Shown here: positions 25,127 to 32,312 of the stretch, piece after piece
Layout: every line of letters starts with the position of its first letter
Numbering within the stretch: the first letter of the stretch is position 1
Origin: Limnobacter sp.
GTDB lineage: Bacteria; Pseudomonadota; Gammaproteobacteria; Burkholderiales; Burkholderiaceae_E
NCBI GenBank assembly: GCA_012513825.1
Contig: JAAZBL010000277.1
Coordinates: 1-32,966, forward strand
Reading direction: 5' to 3'
DNA: 32,966 bases
Program-made: the position numbers and the translations under genes
The notes under the pieces: model-generated
Database searches by the model: none
What the model was told of the DNA's origin: nothing
The model's input: only the letters and a program-made list of their open reading frames with translations

Positions 25127-25165
25127 CGGATCGGTCGCCTCGGTGCCGGCGGGTCGGCAGCCGCC

Positions 25166-26059
25166 TCAGTAGGCGTTGAGGGTCGCGCCCAGCACCTGGA
25201 CGCCGGAGTTGCTCAGCGTCGCCGACAGCTGTGCCATCTCGCGGCCGCGCGTCACGTCCTTGCGTGCCACCAGCAGCGCGGCGCCGGCGCGCTGCGCAAC
25301 CACCTGCGCGTCGGAGGCGGCTTGCGCCGATGGCGTGTCGAGCAGGATCACGTTGAAGTGCGAGGACAGGTGATTGAGCAGGTTCCTGAATACGCCACGA
25401 CCGAGCAGCTCCTGCGGATTCGGCGGCAGCGCGCCCGACGGCAGCAGCGACAGCTTCGGCAGGCCCGCCACGGTCTTGATCTCGTCGAGACCGGCGCGCC
25501 CGCTGAGCAGCGCCGACAGGCCCATCCGGTTCTCCAGGCCGAAGGTCTCGTGCAGGACCGGGTTGCGCATGTCCGCGTCGATCAGCAGCGTCGACTCGGC
25601 AAGCTGCGAGAACGCGACGGCCAGGTTCGCCGAAATGAAGCTCTTGCCGTCGCCGCGATCGACGCTGGTGATCGCCAGCGCGGTCCTGCCGGGCGTGCCG
25701 TCGAACCAGCGCATCATCAGCTGGCTGCGTAGCGCGCGGATCGATTCCGCGAAAGGCAGCGCCGGGTTCAGTGCCGTGACGAGGCGCGCCGGCAGCCGCG
25801 ACTTGCTCAACGCGGTCGGATAGCCGAATTGCAGCGCCAGTGCGCTGTCGACCGTGCTTTGCGCGACGAAGCCGAGGCGACACGCGATCTCGCCGAACCT
25901 GCCGCCGTTGCGCTGCTGTTCCTGCAGCACCTGCTCGACCTGGTCCACGGTCATGTGGCCGTCGGCGATCAGCAGCGCACCGATCGAGTCCGACGACTGT
26001 TCGGCGACGGGCTCGAATACCGGCAGCGTGACGGCGCGGAGTTCGGTCGGTACGGTCAA
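25166..26059 (-). CDS. epsG: EpsG-like chain-length tyrosine kinase / P-loop ATPase
   Basis: The protein has 297 residues. An N-terminal region (about 24-82, IGALLIADGHMTVDQVEQVL, then GFVAQSTVDSALALQFGYP) matches the MshEN/GspE-N-like head of EpsG proteins. The kinase domain has a Walker A at 132-140 (SVDRGDGKS), Walker A' LLIDAD at 158-163 and Walker B VILLD at 237-241. BY-kinases pair with Wzz-like EpsF and control polymer length by cycles of autophosphorylation. Here the C-terminal tail has a single tyrosine (Y297, the last residue) rather than a Tyr cluster. The start is a TTG with GGAG 9 nt upstream; the next ATG (residue 36) would cut the N-terminal domain. Confidence 0.87.
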   Translation of the reverse strand: MTVPTELRAVTLPVFEPVAEQSSDSIGALLIADGHMTVDQVEQVLQEQQRNGGRFGEIACRLGFVAQSTVDSALALQFGYPTALSKSRLPARLVTALNPALPFAESIRALRSQLMMRWFDGTPGRTALAITSVDRGDGKSFISANLAVAFSQLAESTLLIDADMRNPVLHETFGLENRMGLSALLSGRAGLDEIKTVAGLPKLSLLPSGALPPNPQELLGRGVFRNLLNHLSSHFNVILLDTPSAQAASDAQVVAQRAGAALLVARKDVTRGREMAQLSATLSNSGVQVLGATLNAY

Positions 26060-26092
26060 CGAAGCATTCTCCGGTTTGCGGCCCTCGTCGGT

Positions 26093-27517
26093 TCAGTCGG
26101 CGCCGACCGGCGGCAGCGCTGCAACATGAGGGCCGGTCCTGCCGATCAGGCGCTGCGGACGGCGCGAGTCCGCATGTGACAGAACGGCCAGGATCGGCAC
26201 TCCGCTGACCTGCATCAGGTCGTCGGCGTCCCGGATCGGACGCTGGACCTTTTCCAGCGTGATCGCCGCAAGCATCCCCAGCATCAGCCCGAGCGCCGAG
26301 CCTACGACGATATTGAGCAAGGGTTTGGGCCGCGACGGGCTCGACGGGATCGAGGCTCCCGACAGAATGCTCACGTTGGACAGGCGCATACGCGCCTCGA
26401 GGTCGGTCTGGGTCGATCGTTGCGTCATCAGCTCGAGCCCCTGCTGGGCTTCGTCGACCTCGCGCTGCAGCGCAGCGAGTTGATCGCGCTGCTGCTTCAT
26501 CTCGAGGACTTCGGCCTTCTGGCGCTCCAGTGCGACGCGCGTCAGCTCGACGCGCTGCTGGTCGAGCGCGGCCGCGGCGGCGATGCTCGCGCGCACCCGG
26601 CCGAGCTCGGCTGCGTAGCGCTGCCGCAAGGCCTGGAGTTCGGACCGGATCGCGAGCGTCTGTGGATGGCGATCGCCGAGGCTCGCCGATTGTTCTTCGA
26701 GGCGACCCTGCGCGCGCGCGATCTCGGTCCTGATCGACGCCAGCATCGCGTTGCCGACGATTTCGGGCATCGTGTCCCGGCTCGAATCGCGCAGCGCGTC
26801 CAGGCGGGATGCCGAGGCCAGTGCTTCCGCCTCGAGCCGGACCAGTTGCGACGAAAGCTCCTGCAGCCGCGTGCTTACGATGTCGTTGCGTTCCTCGCCC
26901 GTGACGATGCCCGTGCGTTGCTGGTATTCCCACAGGCGCTGACGGGCCGCGGACAGCCGTGCGCGGTAGTCGTCGACCTGGGTCTCGAACAGTTGGGCGT
27001 AGTTCCTGGCCGGTTCGGTGGTCAGGTCGAGCGTTGCGTTGACATAGGCCGCGGCGAATCCGTTGGCGATCCGGGCGGCCAGCTCGGGGTCGATGTCTTC
27101 GTAGTACAGCTTGATCACGGCAGCCTCGCGCTCCGGCTCGACCGTGAGCCCGCTCGCCAGGCGTGCCCGGATCCATTCTTCCAGTTCGCCGGTGCCCTCG
27201 GTCGTCTGCGCCCATTGCCTGATCAGCAGCGGATCCTGCGTCAGGCCCAGGTCGTCGATGACGCGTTTCGCGACCCGCTGGCTCTCGATCAGCTCGACCT
27301 GGGAGGCAAGGTAGCCGCGGATGGTGCCCTGCAGGTAGACCGAGCCGCCCAGTACCGGGTCCTTCGACGGGATGTCGATCAGCATCACCGTCGAGGCGAC
27401 GTATCGCTTCGGAGTCAACATGCTGCCTGCCGCGGTTGCGCCGACGGTCACCAGCAGGATGGCGAGAACGAGTCCTATCCGGCTGAGCAGGATTCGAAGC
27501 AAGCGCCCGGAAACCAT
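26093..27517 (-). CDS. epsF: EpsF/Wzz-like chain length determinant protein
   Basis: The 474-residue protein has a short cytoplasmic N terminus, a first membrane segment at about 10-32 (LSRIGLVLAILLVTVGATAAG) and a periplasmic Wzz head (RYVASTVMLIDIPSKDPV and on). Long heptad-like helices run from about 170 to 370, and a Pro-rich stretch (IPSSPSRPKP) leads into a second membrane segment at about 402-424. This is the PCP-2a/EpsF layout without a fused kinase; the kinase is the next gene, epsG. It should set chain length with the polymerase and link to the export protein EpsE. GGAG 8 nt upstream supports ATG 27517. Confidence 0.9.
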   Translation of the reverse strand: MVSGRLLRILLSRIGLVLAILLVTVGATAAGSMLTPKRYVASTVMLIDIPSKDPVLGGSVYLQGTIRGYLASQVELIESQRVAKRVIDDLGLTQDPLLIRQWAQTTEGTGELEEWIRARLASGLTVEPEREAAVIKLYYEDIDPELAARIANGFAAAYVNATLDLTTEPARNYAQLFETQVDDYRARLSAARQRLWEYQQRTGIVTGEERNDIVSTRLQELSSQLVRLEAEALASASRLDALRDSSRDTMPEIVGNAMLASIRTEIARAQGRLEEQSASLGDRHPQTLAIRSELQALRQRYAAELGRVRASIAAAAALDQQRVELTRVALERQKAEVLEMKQQRDQLAALQREVDEAQQGLELMTQRSTQTDLEARMRLSNVSILSGASIPSSPSRPKPLLNIVVGSALGLMLGMLAAITLEKVQRPIRDADDLMQVSGVPILAVLSHADSRRPQRLIGRTGPHVAALPPVGAD

Positions 27518-27594
27518 GATCGCAACTCCATCGCTGCGGACCGCCAGGAGGCTCCCGGCATACGGTCCAACGACTGCCGCTGCACGCTGAATGA

Positions 27595-27605
27595 CCGATT
27601 ATTGC
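27595..27605 (-). promoter_or_regulatory. GCAATAATCGG motif upstream of epsF
   Basis: An exact 11-bp match to a motif upstream of epsB (30686-30696), on the same strand. It lies 78 bp before the epsF start, in the 118-bp wzx-epsF gap. AATAAT could be a -10, but no good -35 is seen here, so a regulator site is as likely. Confidence 0.35.
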
Positions 27606-27635
27606 AGGTCGGCGGGCCGCGGTGCCGTATTCGGC

Positions 27636-29186
27636 CTATACCTGTCGAAACATCGGACGCCCTGCAAGCCGGTTGACCAGCATCCGCTCCGCCTGGTCCA
27701 GCGGCCGCAGCAAGGCGAGCGCTACGGCGAATGCGATGCCTCCGAGCGCGGCTGCTGCCGGCAACGGCAGTTCGGGCAGCCGCAGTCCGATGAAGACGGT
27801 CAGGGCACAGAGGGCCGTGGCGGCGGCGATGCCGGGCAGGCCGGAGACGGCCAGCGAATATCGATAGCCCCTGGCCCGGAGCATCCGCAATACGCTGGTC
27901 GTCAACAGGATTTCCTCGGCGACCATCGCGATGGCCAACGATTCTGCGCCCAGGCCGCCGACGATCATCAGGTAGGCGGCCGGCAGCACGCACAGGCACA
28001 GCAGGCTCGCCCGCAGCCAGATGTCGGTTTCGCGCACGCAGTTCACGTAGAGCCCGAGCAGGCTGCGATGACTGTGTGCGAACGACAGCAGCAGGAGGAC
28101 GACGAGCAGCCAGTAAGCTTGCTGCAGCTCCGCACCCCCGATGGCCGCCACCGCCTGCGGGCCGGCGCCAAGCAGGATTCCGACCAGTGGCGCGACGGCG
28201 AACAGGCTCGTCTTGGCGGCCAGCAGCATCCTGCGATTGAGCTTGTCATGGTCGCCGTCGTTCGAGTAGGCGGCAACCAGCATCGGCCTGATGATCGACA
28301 GCAGCAATTCGCTCGGGAGGTAGCGGCGCACCTGGGCGGCGAGCCCACGGGCGAACCCGAACAGTGCGGACGCCGCCGGACCGAGCAGGGCGTTCGCCAT
28401 CAGCTGGAGCGCCGGAGCGGAGTAGAGATTGGCTACGGCGTTGCCCGAGTAGTTGTAACCGGCGATTCCGACCATCGCGCGCAGCGGCGGGCGCGTCCAC
28501 TGCGGATCGCCCGAGGCCCTTGCCGAAGCCCGCGTCGCGCGCACGGCCGTTGCCGCTGCGATTCCGGCGGCGACGCCCGCGGCGGCCGTTTCGATCCGGA
28601 TCACGAACGCGAGGTCGAACGGGATGCCGTTCGCGGCCGCATAGCCGAGCGGTGCCAGAAAGCTCAGGTTGCGCGAAATCTGCACCGCCTGCGCACTCTT
28701 CTGTGCGAGCAGCGGCTCCAGCGCCAGGGTTACGAAGATCCGGTTCAGGCCGTCGAACAGGCACAGCAACAGGAACGGCAGCACGACGACCAGCGCGGCT
28801 TCGAGCCCGAGCTGGTTCGTCCACCAGGCCGACCACTGCCACAGCATCAGCAGCACCACGAGCATCGGCAGCGAATTCGCCAGGACCAGTCCGAGCAGCA
28901 GCCGGTACAGCTGTTGCGAGCTCGCCTTTTCGCGGTACTCGGGAACGAAGCGGATGGCGACCCACGGTATCCCGAGCGAACTGTAGAGCAGGATCAGTTC
29001 GATTGTTGCCAGCAGCGTCAGGTAGCGACCGTAATCGGCGACCGGCAGCGATCTCGCGAGCAGCACGAAGATCGTGAACGAGGTGACGGCGCTGATCGTG
29101 CGCCCGGCGGCGAAGCTCAGCAGGTTCGACCGGAACCGTGCGAGCGAGTAGTAGTGCTCACCGGCCGGTATCCGCTCAATAGGCAT
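27636..29186 (-). CDS. wzx: Wzx-like oligosaccharide flippase (MOP/MATE superfamily)
   Basis: The 516-residue protein has about 14 hydrophobic segments spread over its whole length, beginning with a segment after RFRSNLLSFAAGRTISAVTSF, the pattern of polysaccharide-biosynthesis (Wzx/RfbX) proteins. The long loops and conserved Asn/Gly-rich stretch NYSGNAVANLYSAPALQLMANALLG fit the family. It would move undecaprenyl-diphosphate-linked repeat units to the periplasmic face. It starts 11 bp inside the end of the initiating transferase gene, so translation is likely coupled to epsB. Alternative roles in teichoic acid or other lipid flipping are unlikely in this context. The stop is 118 bp before epsF. 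Confidence 0.88.
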   Translation of the reverse strand: MPIERIPAGEHYYSLARFRSNLLSFAAGRTISAVTSFTIFVLLARSLPVADYGRYLTLLATIELILLYSSLGIPWVAIRFVPEYREKASSQQLYRLLLGLVLANSLPMLVVLLMLWQWSAWWTNQLGLEAALVVVLPFLLLCLFDGLNRIFVTLALEPLLAQKSAQAVQISRNLSFLAPLGYAAANGIPFDLAFVIRIETAAAGVAAGIAAATAVRATRASARASGDPQWTRPPLRAMVGIAGYNYSGNAVANLYSAPALQLMANALLGPAASALFGFARGLAAQVRRYLPSELLLSIIRPMLVAAYSNDGDHDKLNRRMLLAAKTSLFAVAPLVGILLGAGPQAVAAIGGAELQQAYWLLVVLLLLSFAHSHRSLLGLYVNCVRETDIWLRASLLCLCVLPAAYLMIVGGLGAESLAIAMVAEEILLTTSVLRMLRARGYRYSLAVSGLPGIAAATALCALTVFIGLRLPELPLPAAAALGGIAFAVALALLRPLDQAERMLVNRLAGRPMFRQV

Positions 29187-30648
29187 GTGGATCGTTGAAG
29201 ATGTGCCGGATCGTGCACAGGATGATGACCAGATCCAGCTTCAACGACCAGTTGCGCAGATAGTAGGTGTCGAGTTCGACCCTGCGCGCCATTTTCTCGA
29301 GCGTATCGGTCTCGCCGCGGGCGCCGTTGATCTGCGCCCAGCCGGTGATGCCCGGCTTGACCTTGTGCCGGCGCGTGTATCCCTTGATCAGTTGCCGGTA
29401 CATGGCGTCGTGCGCAAGCGCGTGCGGGCGCGGACCGACGACGCTCATCGTGCCCTGGAGCACGTTGATGAACTGCGGCAGTTCGTCGAGCGAAGTGCGA
29501 CGCAGGAAGCGGCCGATCGCCGTCACGCGTTCGTCGGCCGCGGTGGCCTGGCGGATCTCGCTGCCGTCTTCGGTCACCCGCATGGTGCGGAACTTCCAGA
29601 TCACGATCTCCTGGCCGTTCAGGCCGAGTCTCCGCTGCCGGAAGAAGACGGGCCCCGGCGAAGTCAGTTTGATGATGATTGCGAATACCAGCGCGAATGG
29701 CGCACTGACGACGAGCGCGACCGATGCGATGACGATGTCGCTCCAGCGCTTGAGCACGCCCTGAACGCCGTTGAACGGCGATTCGCAGACGGCGAGCACC
29801 GGAATGTCGCCGACCGCGTCGACCTTGGCCTGGATCAGGTCGAACAGGAACAGGTTGGGCACGAAGTAGATCGAACAGGTCGTGTCGCGCAGTTCGTTGA
29901 GCAGTGTCAGCAGGCGCTGCTGCGGGGCAATCGGCAAGGTGATGTAGAGCGTCGAGATGCCCAGTTCACGCACCTTGCCGGAGACCTCGGCCAGATGTCC
30001 GGCATAGGCAACGCTGCCGGCCTCGGGGAGTCGGCCGGTATGCCTGTCGTCGAAGAAGGCGATCACCCGGCTGTCGTCGGAATGCGTGTTGATCATCCGT
30101 GCCAGCCGCGCGCCGATCGGATTCATGCCGACGATGGCAGCGTTCTGCTTGTGCACGGGCGCCAGGACGTACGGCACGATCCGCGGCGATGCGACGTGGA
30201 TGCCCATCAGGGCCAGCGGCGCAACGGCCAGCCAGGTCGCCACGGCGTAGGGGTCGAAAAGCTCCAGCGCGTTCGACAGGTATCCGATGGCCAGCAGCAG
30301 GACAGCCGTTCGCAGCGCGCCGGTCAGGATCTCGCCGGCCATCCGGACGTCCCAACTCCTGAAGCGCAGGCGGCCCGGGAAGACGAGCAGGAAGGTCAGC
30401 AGCACGAGAATCAGGAACGGTCCCTCCAGCGGCTGGTGGAACGCCCAGAAGACGAGGGTCAGGCTTGCCAGGATCGCCAGCGGATCGACGAGGCGCTTCG
30501 TCAGGCCGAGCAAGGTCCAATGGGGCTTGGCAAAGAACGGCGCCGGCCCGTCGACAGACGGAAGGATCGATTCGTCGATTCGCATGGCGGCGGCTGTCCG
30601 GCTGCGGGCAAGTGGCTCCTCGATGGCAGCCCGGGGCGCAACCGACAT
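29176..30648 (-). CDS. epsB: EpsB-like undecaprenyl-phosphate sugar-1-phosphate transferase (initiating)
   Basis: The 490-residue protein has four hydrophobic segments in residues 50-160, a Rossmann-like CoA-binding-type domain (about 168-290), another membrane segment (about 305-327) and the C-terminal bacterial sugar transferase domain. The domain motifs are intact: SPGPVFFRQRRLGLNG, WKFRTM, SLDELPQF (D388, E389), GPRPH and KPGITGWAQINGARGE. This is the PHPT family (WcaJ/EpsB type), which puts the first sugar-1-phosphate on undecaprenyl phosphate and opens repeat-unit synthesis. Glucose is common, but the sugar is not certain. ATG 30648 has no obvious Shine-Dalgarno; an in-frame ATG at 30585 is the alternative. 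It is first gene of the minus-strand operon. Confidence 0.93.
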   Translation of the reverse strand: MSVAPRAAIEEPLARSRTAAAMRIDESILPSVDGPAPFFAKPHWTLLGLTKRLVDPLAILASLTLVFWAFHQPLEGPFLILVLLTFLLVFPGRLRFRSWDVRMAGEILTGALRTAVLLLAIGYLSNALELFDPYAVATWLAVAPLALMGIHVASPRIVPYVLAPVHKQNAAIVGMNPIGARLARMINTHSDDSRVIAFFDDRHTGRLPEAGSVAYAGHLAEVSGKVRELGISTLYITLPIAPQQRLLTLLNELRDTTCSIYFVPNLFLFDLIQAKVDAVGDIPVLAVCESPFNGVQGVLKRWSDIVIASVALVVSAPFALVFAIIIKLTSPGPVFFRQRRLGLNGQEIVIWKFRTMRVTEDGSEIRQATAADERVTAIGRFLRRTSLDELPQFINVLQGTMSVVGPRPHALAHDAMYRQLIKGYTRRHKVKPGITGWAQINGARGETDTLEKMARRVELDTYYLRNWSLKLDLVIILCTIRHIFNDPHAY

Positions 30649-30685
30649 TCGGGCGGCTGCGTGCCTGGGTGTCGAATCGTATCGC

Positions 30686-30696
30686 CCGATTATTGC
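30686..30696 (-). promoter_or_regulatory. GCAATAATCGG motif upstream of epsB
   Basis: The exact 11-bp motif also found upstream of epsF (27595-27605). Here it spans the candidate -10 of the epsB promoter and starts 38 bp before ATG 30648. Confidence 0.35.
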
Positions 30697-30717
30697 CCGA
30701 GTTCGTCGCTATTTCCA
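30689..30717 (-). promoter_or_regulatory. Candidate sigma70 promoter for the epsB operon
   Basis: On the minus strand, -35 TGGAAA (30717-30712, four of six) is separated by exactly 17 bp from -10 AATAAT (30694-30689, five of six). The start site would be near 30682, giving a leader of about 34 nt before ATG 30648. It lies in the divergent epsB/epsL region. Confidence 0.5.
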
Positions 30718-30822
30718 CAGGCGCGGCGACTTTTTCTCGCGGGTTCGCGGGGTCGCGTTCGAAGCGCGGCGACGCAGGGCCTCGCTGCGCGATCGGCGGT
30801 ATGCCTTCGGGGCCGCGCACAC

Positions 30823-30828
30823 TAGAAT
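30823..30828 (+). promoter_or_regulatory. Candidate -10 element of the epsL-epsE promoter
   Basis: TAGAAT in the context CACTAGAATGC matches the -10 consensus at five of six positions. No good -35 is seen at the right distance, so activation or another signal may be needed. It would give a leader of about 80 nt before ATG 30918. Confidence 0.35.
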
Positions 30829-30870
30829 GCCTGCATGTCGGGCGGGGGTCCACGTGCCTCGCCTGCTTGC

Positions 30871-30894
30871 TCGGAGCCCCAGCAATCGCTCCGA
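30871..30894 (+). promoter_or_regulatory. Leader hairpin upstream of epsL
   Basis: TCGGAGC (30871-30877) pairs perfectly with GCTCCGA (30888-30894) around a 10-nt loop. It is inside the probable epsL leader, 8 nt before the GGGGGAG ribosome site. It may stabilise the transcript or affect translation; there is no T-tract. Confidence 0.3.
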
Positions 30895-30917
30895 AGGTCG
30901 TCGGGGGAGTCTTTCGG

Positions 30918-32279
30918 ATGCCAGGCAAGGGGGTTGTACCGGGGATCCTTTGCAGGATCGGTATCGCTGGGACGCTGGCCGCGGTCGCCGCCCCCGTCAG
31001 CGGCCAGCTGCTCTACCAGGAAGGCCCTGCGCTGCCGGCTGCCGGCATCGATCCGTCGAACACCGAGACCGTCGGCCCTTTCTACCGGATCGGTCCGGCA
31101 CCCGGTGCGTCGCTGTCCCCCGTCGAGCCGCGCCCGCTGTCGTTGACCGTCAGGCAGGCCTTCGAATACCAATCGAACCTGTTCGCGCTGCCGGACGAGG
31201 TTCCGCCCGCATCCAGCAACCTCGAAGGCGGCGACCTGATCAGCCGGACCAGCCTGCGCGTCGGCTACGACAATCTGATCGGCGCACAGGACGTTTCCTT
31301 GTGGGCCGAACTCGGCCACAACGATTACCGCGACTTCGACAGGCTCGATCACTTCGCCTGGTCGCTGGGAGGTCGCTGGGGCTGGCAGGTCGGCAGACAG
31401 TGGTACGGCACGCTGCGCGCGGGGACGCAGCGTTTCCTCAACGCGTTCGAGAACCAGGCGGTTCCGCTGCCGAACTTCGTCAGGCTGAACACGGTCGGGG
31501 CAAGCGCCGGGTATCGGTTCGACACGCGCTGGTCCGGCTATCTGGGCGTCGACCATCTTTCGCGCGACAACTCCGAGCAGGTGCTCGAGCAGAACGACCT
31601 GCGCGAAAGCGGATACGAGCTCGGCCTGCGTTTCCAGCCTCCCGAGTCCGCAACCGACATTTCCCTGGTCGCTCGCTACGTCGACGGCGATTTTCCGAAC
31701 CGCCAGCGTTTCGATTCGGTCGGCGAGGCACTGCCGGCGCCGGTCGACAATGCGTATTCCGATCGCGAGCTGCTGCTGCGGGCGGCGCTGGCGCCGTCGG
31801 CCGCCAGTCGATTGATCGGCGAGGTCGGCTGGACGCGGCGCGCCTTCGATTCGCTGGACCAGCGCGATTTCAGCGGTATCACCGGCGGTGTCGTCTGGCA
31901 GTGGCAGCCGCTCGATGCGCTTGGTGCCGAGTTCTTCTTGCGGCGCAGCCTCGGACCCTACGACCTCGCCAGCTCGAACTTCGTCGATGCCTTGCAGGCG
32001 GGGGTGCTTGTAAACTGGCGCCCCACCGGCAAGCTGCTGCTGAGCGCGCGTGCCGGCTGGGAGGACAACGACTATGCGGGCGATCCGGCGGCGGCGGTCG
32101 GCGCGCAGCCGGAGCGCGAGGATCGGCAGAACAGCTACGGCGTATCGATCGCCTGGCAACTGCTTCGATCGGTGTCGTTGAGCCTCGACTACAGCCGGCT
32201 CGATCGGCGTTCGAACCAGCGCGCGTTCAGCTACGACGCCGACATCGTGATGCTGATGCTTACGTTCCGGATCGATTGA
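30918..32279 (+). CDS. epsL: EpsL-like outer-membrane beta-barrel protein
   Basis: The protein has 453 residues from ATG 30918, chosen because GGGGGAG lies 8 nt upstream and a signal peptide follows (core IGIAGTLAAVAAPVSG, cleavage predicted after residue 29). The mature part is rich in alternating aromatic/hydrophobic and polar residues and ends in a short strand (IVMLMLTFRID), consistent with a beta-barrel, as in the EpsL/putative beta-barrel porin 2 family associated with EPS export loci. It is likely an outer-membrane component of EPS secretion working with EpsE. The last residue is Asp rather than the classical C-terminal Phe; the preceding TFRI may serve as the last strand. The frame is open further upstream, but without a credible start. 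Confidence 0.8.
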   Translation: MPGKGVVPGILCRIGIAGTLAAVAAPVSGQLLYQEGPALPAAGIDPSNTETVGPFYRIGPAPGASLSPVEPRPLSLTVRQAFEYQSNLFALPDEVPPASSNLEGGDLISRTSLRVGYDNLIGAQDVSLWAELGHNDYRDFDRLDHFAWSLGGRWGWQVGRQWYGTLRAGTQRFLNAFENQAVPLPNFVRLNTVGASAGYRFDTRWSGYLGVDHLSRDNSEQVLEQNDLRESGYELGLRFQPPESATDISLVARYVDGDFPNRQRFDSVGEALPAPVDNAYSDRELLLRAALAPSAASRLIGEVGWTRRAFDSLDQRDFSGITGGVVWQWQPLDALGAEFFLRRSLGPYDLASSNFVDALQAGVLVNWRPTGKLLLSARAGWEDNDYAGDPAAAVGAQPEREDRQNSYGVSIAWQLLRSVSLSLDYSRLDRRSNQRAFSYDADIVMLMLTFRID

Positions 32280-32312
32280 ACCCGGCAGCCAAGCGCCGGC
32301 AAAGGGGGAGTC

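Noticed and set aside
23628-27215. 1195-codon minus-strand frame covering wzy, epsG and epsF in another frame
   Set aside because: Arg/Pro/Gly-rich, no domain; the frames of wzy, epsG and epsF carry real motifs.
30835-31146. Possible small gene starting at ATG 30835, upstream of and overlapping epsL
   Set aside because: No ribosome site, no motif, overlaps the epsL signal peptide region in another frame.
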